From the NCBI GenBank assembly GCA_023416955.1, contig JAEZGM010000022.1, forward strand, positions 1 to 64,000: a stretch of 64,000 nt of DNA, read 5' to 3'. This document shows, one piece after another, positions 62,170-64,000 of this stretch. The stretch comes from Bacillota bacterium. GTDB taxonomy: Bacteria > Bacillota > Clostridia > Oscillospirales > Acutalibacteraceae. The position numbers and the translations under genes are program-made. The notes beneath the pieces are model-generated. The model was not told the origin of the DNA, did no database searches, and saw only the letters and a list, made by a program, of their open reading frames with translations. The first letter of the stretch is position 1. The number at the start of each line of letters is the position of its first letter.

Positions 62170-62973
62170 ATGATGAAATTTAACGGAGCGGTATTCTTTG
62201 ACTTTGACGGAACTCTTGTGGACGGAGCCGAAAACATTTTAAAACCGACCGCGAAAACGAAGGAAGCGATTCAGCGCTTACAAGATAATCACTACCTGGT
62301 GGGGCTTGCAACGGGCCGCGCAAAATTTTATGTCCCCCCTGCTGCGCTGCTGTTTGATGTATATGTTACTTCAAACGGAGCGGCGGCAGCGGCGGACGGC
62401 ACATGTATCAGCAATCACTGTATTGAGCCGGAAGAATTAAAACGGGTCACAGCTGGGCTTGACCGTATCGGCATGAACTATGCTCTGGAAAATCAGGAGC
62501 AATGTTTCGTCAAGGATCCAAAGGAACGGTATTATCTTGAAATGATGAGAAACTTCAATTTAGACGGTGAGAACTTTATTTTAATGGAAAACGCGGAATT
62601 TGCTTTTCATCAGAACATCAATAAGCTGATGGTAACCTATGATGCTGAAGCAAAGCTGGAACAGTTCCGGCGCGAGTTCAGCAACGCTTACGACATTACC
62701 GGTCAGCCGGGAAATCAAGCGTGTGATGTCGGCAAAAAGGGCATGTCAAAAGCCTTCGGTGTAAAAAAGGTTATGGAATTCTACGGGCTTGACGAAGCCG
62801 ACACCTACGCATTCGGAGACGCGGACAACGATTATGAAATGTTCCGTACCGTCGGTTTCGGCATTGCGATGGAACGGCACACCGAAAAACTGGAGACTGT
62901 GGCGCGCTATGTGACCGCAAGTGTAAAAGACGAGGGAATTCTAAAGGCGCTGGTTCATTTGGGTTTAATTTAA
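62170..62973 (+). CDS. HAD superfamily hydrolase (Cof type)
   Basis: A 267-residue phosphatase with a C2-type cap. Motifs are VFFDFDGTLVDGAENI (nucleophile Asp), LATGRAKFYVPPAAL and AFGDADNDYEMF (metal Asp). The ATG at 62170 is preferred because GGAGATCGG lies upstream. Substrate unknown, likely a sugar phosphate or flavin nucleotide. Confidence 0.92.
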   Translation: MMKFNGAVFFDFDGTLVDGAENILKPTAKTKEAIQRLQDNHYLVGLATGRAKFYVPPAALLFDVYVTSNGAAAAADGTCISNHCIEPEELKRVTAGLDRIGMNYALENQEQCFVKDPKERYYLEMMRNFNLDGENFILMENAEFAFHQNINKLMVTYDAEAKLEQFRREFSNAYDITGQPGNQACDVGKKGMSKAFGVKKVMEFYGLDEADTYAFGDADNDYEMFRTVGFGIAMERHTEKLETVARYVTASVKDEGILKALVHLGLI

Positions 62974-63025
62974 TCTAAATAATGCTATTTCAAAAAGAGC
63001 TGTTGCAAAATGATAAATATATACC

Positions 63026-63079
63026 AACAAAGAATGTGCTGCAAAATGAAAAAATTCATTTTGCAGCACATTCTTTGTT
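63026..63079. repeat. Hairpin repeat, copy D (25-bp stem)
   Basis: Arms 63026-63050 and 63055-63079 are perfect reverse complements around AAAA. The core TGCAAAATGAA is shared with the other copies. A direct copy TGCAAAATGA lies upstream at 63004-63013 after GAGCTGTTG (about 62997). It sits between convergent genes. Confidence 0.85.
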
Positions 63080-63497
63080 ATGTGAGTATTGATTTTGCCA
63101 TTCCGGCGCCGGATTCCGCCGTGGGATTCTCCTCAAAGCCAAGCCCAAGATAAAACGGCTCCTTCCCTTTTGCCGCCGTCAGGTGAACAGTCACCCGCTC
63201 GCCCGGCTCCATGCCTGACCGGATATGGTCGAAGATACGGTCAATCATCGTGCGGGCAATGCCCTGCTTTTGATAAGCAGGCTCAACGACCACATCGGCA
63301 AGGTAAGCGGTGTATCCGCCGTCCCATAGGACGCGCGCCATCGCAATGGGGGTGCTCCCGTCCAGCACGGCGACCTGATAAGCCGTGTTTTGAAGCCCAA
63401 TGCGCGCCTGACGGATCGGAATTTCCCGCCAGCCGACAGAAGCACGCAGGCGATTGAAGTCCTCCGCCAAAATCTCGTTTACATACTGTAATTCCAT
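63078..63497 (-). CDS. GNAT family N-acetyltransferase
   Basis: A 139-residue acetyltransferase. The acetyl-CoA loop is VVEPAYQKQGIARTMIDRIF (residues about 71-90), and the core fold is complete. Substrate unknown. Its stop codon overlaps the end of hairpin D. It lies 14 nt from the oxidoreductase gene on the same strand, so cotranscription is likely. Confidence 0.9.
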   Translation of the reverse strand: MELQYVNEILAEDFNRLRASVGWREIPIRQARIGLQNTAYQVAVLDGSTPIAMARVLWDGGYTAYLADVVVEPAYQKQGIARTMIDRIFDHIRSGMEPGERVTVHLTAAKGKEPFYLGLGFEENPTAESGAGMAKSILT

Positions 63498-63511
63498 ACA
63501 ATCACTCCAGA

Positions 63512-64000
63512 TTATTCAAACGGATAACGTACGCCCCATTCGGCGCGCAGGCCATCCATCATTTCCATGATTCTCATGGTTTCGTGATGCGGCATTTCCG
63601 CGCATTCCAGCTTTCCGTGCTCAATTGCACTTACTGCGGCACGCACCTCGTACTCGTAGCCGGTGAAGTCGAACGGAACCTTATAAACTTTGGGTTCTGA
63701 CTCCCCTTTTGGGTACACTTTGACTGCCTGCGGGTGGAAGAACGGTTCGACCTCAATACGGCCCTTGGTTCCGCTAATAACGCCGAGCTCGCGCATACTG
63801 CTAAGCATGGAGCAGTTCAGCACCGCCATTTTCCCGTCCTTATAAACAATCGTAATGCTGTCCTGCGCATCCACACCGCGTTCCGTTTTTACCGACGCGG
63901 AAGCAATGCGTTCCACTTCGGCACCGAAAAACAGCGACGCAAACGTAATAGGGTAAATACCAAGATCCAGCAGCGCGCCGCCCGCAAGCGCCGGCTCCAC
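63512..64000 (-). CDS. Gfo/Idh/MocA family oxidoreductase (partial, 5' end outside the window)
   Basis: The C-terminal 162 residues of an NAD-dependent sugar dehydrogenase-like protein. GGALLDLGIYPITFASLFFG is the conserved DxxxY/H region of the family; the Rossmann domain lies beyond the right edge. Its substrate cannot be deduced. Confidence 0.88.
   Translation of the reverse strand: MEPALAGGALLDLGIYPITFASLFFGAEVERIASASVKTERGVDAQDSITIVYKDGKMAVLNCSMLSSMRELGVISGTKGRIEVEPFFHPQAVKVYPKGESEPKVYKVPFDFTGYEYEVRAAVSAIEHGKLECAEMPHHETMRIMEMMDGLRAEWGVRYPFE

Noticed and set aside
18822..63079. The hairpin repeats as a CRISPR array
   Set aside because: The copies are thousands of bases apart, there are no regular spacers and no cas genes.

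Overview
The window looks like chromosome from an anaerobic, spore-forming Clostridia, probably the Oscillospiraceae/Acutalibacteraceae side. This rests on gene content: clostridial types of ThyX, Tmk, MltG, PcrA, DUF512 radical-SAM protein, L32/YceD pair and S11 carboxypeptidase, a T-box before alaS, A-type promoters, and AGGAGG-like ribosome binding sites. Species cannot be read from the sequence alone. Most genes lie on the minus strand in short operons.

Layout. 0-1.9 kb: a large serine recombinase, the right end of an element that continues off the left edge, beside a tRNA-Leu(GAG). 1.9-20.6 kb: housekeeping genes (rnmV-holA-comEC, a phosphoribosyltransferase, HIT, alaS with T-box, a class B PBP, U32 protease/mltG, folate cyclo-ligase, DJ-1, GNAT, DUF2156, tmk-thyX, phosphate transport). 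20.9-25.6 kb: the main discovery. A conserved clostridial gene is cut in two by a 3783-bp serine-recombinase element that carries a uracil permease, a glutaredoxin-like protein and a small protein. Removing it at a GA core rejoins the gene in frame to 270 codons, a skin-like arrangement. 25.7-33.1 kb: pcrA, a galM-glcK operon, a sugar transferase, an M23 peptidase and tRNA-Leu(UAA). 33.4-38.5 kb: a two-component system with an ABC/FtsX transporter of the antimicrobial-peptide-resistance type.

38.6-48.2 kb is accessory DNA: secreted proteins, tiny membrane proteins including a probable type I toxin with an antisense RNA promoter, phage-gene remnants, an IS256-type transposase scrap, superoxide dismutase, an AraC-phosphotransferase fusion, and a PadR/ferredoxin-like/flavodoxin operon. 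48.3-64 kb returns to core genes (polysaccharide deacetylase, plsY-der-DUF512, rpmF-yceD, pgi, dac, hisHF, glpK, mntP, a WYL regulator, HAD, GNAT, a partial Gfo/Idh/MocA oxidoreductase).

Small intergenic repeats recur: four long terminator hairpins with a shared core (18.8, 28.3, 56.8 and 63.0 kb), a 41-bp repeat at 25.6 and 31.8 kb, and a TAGGCCTTGTTT-ended mini-element at 60.9 kb that supplies both flanking stop codons.
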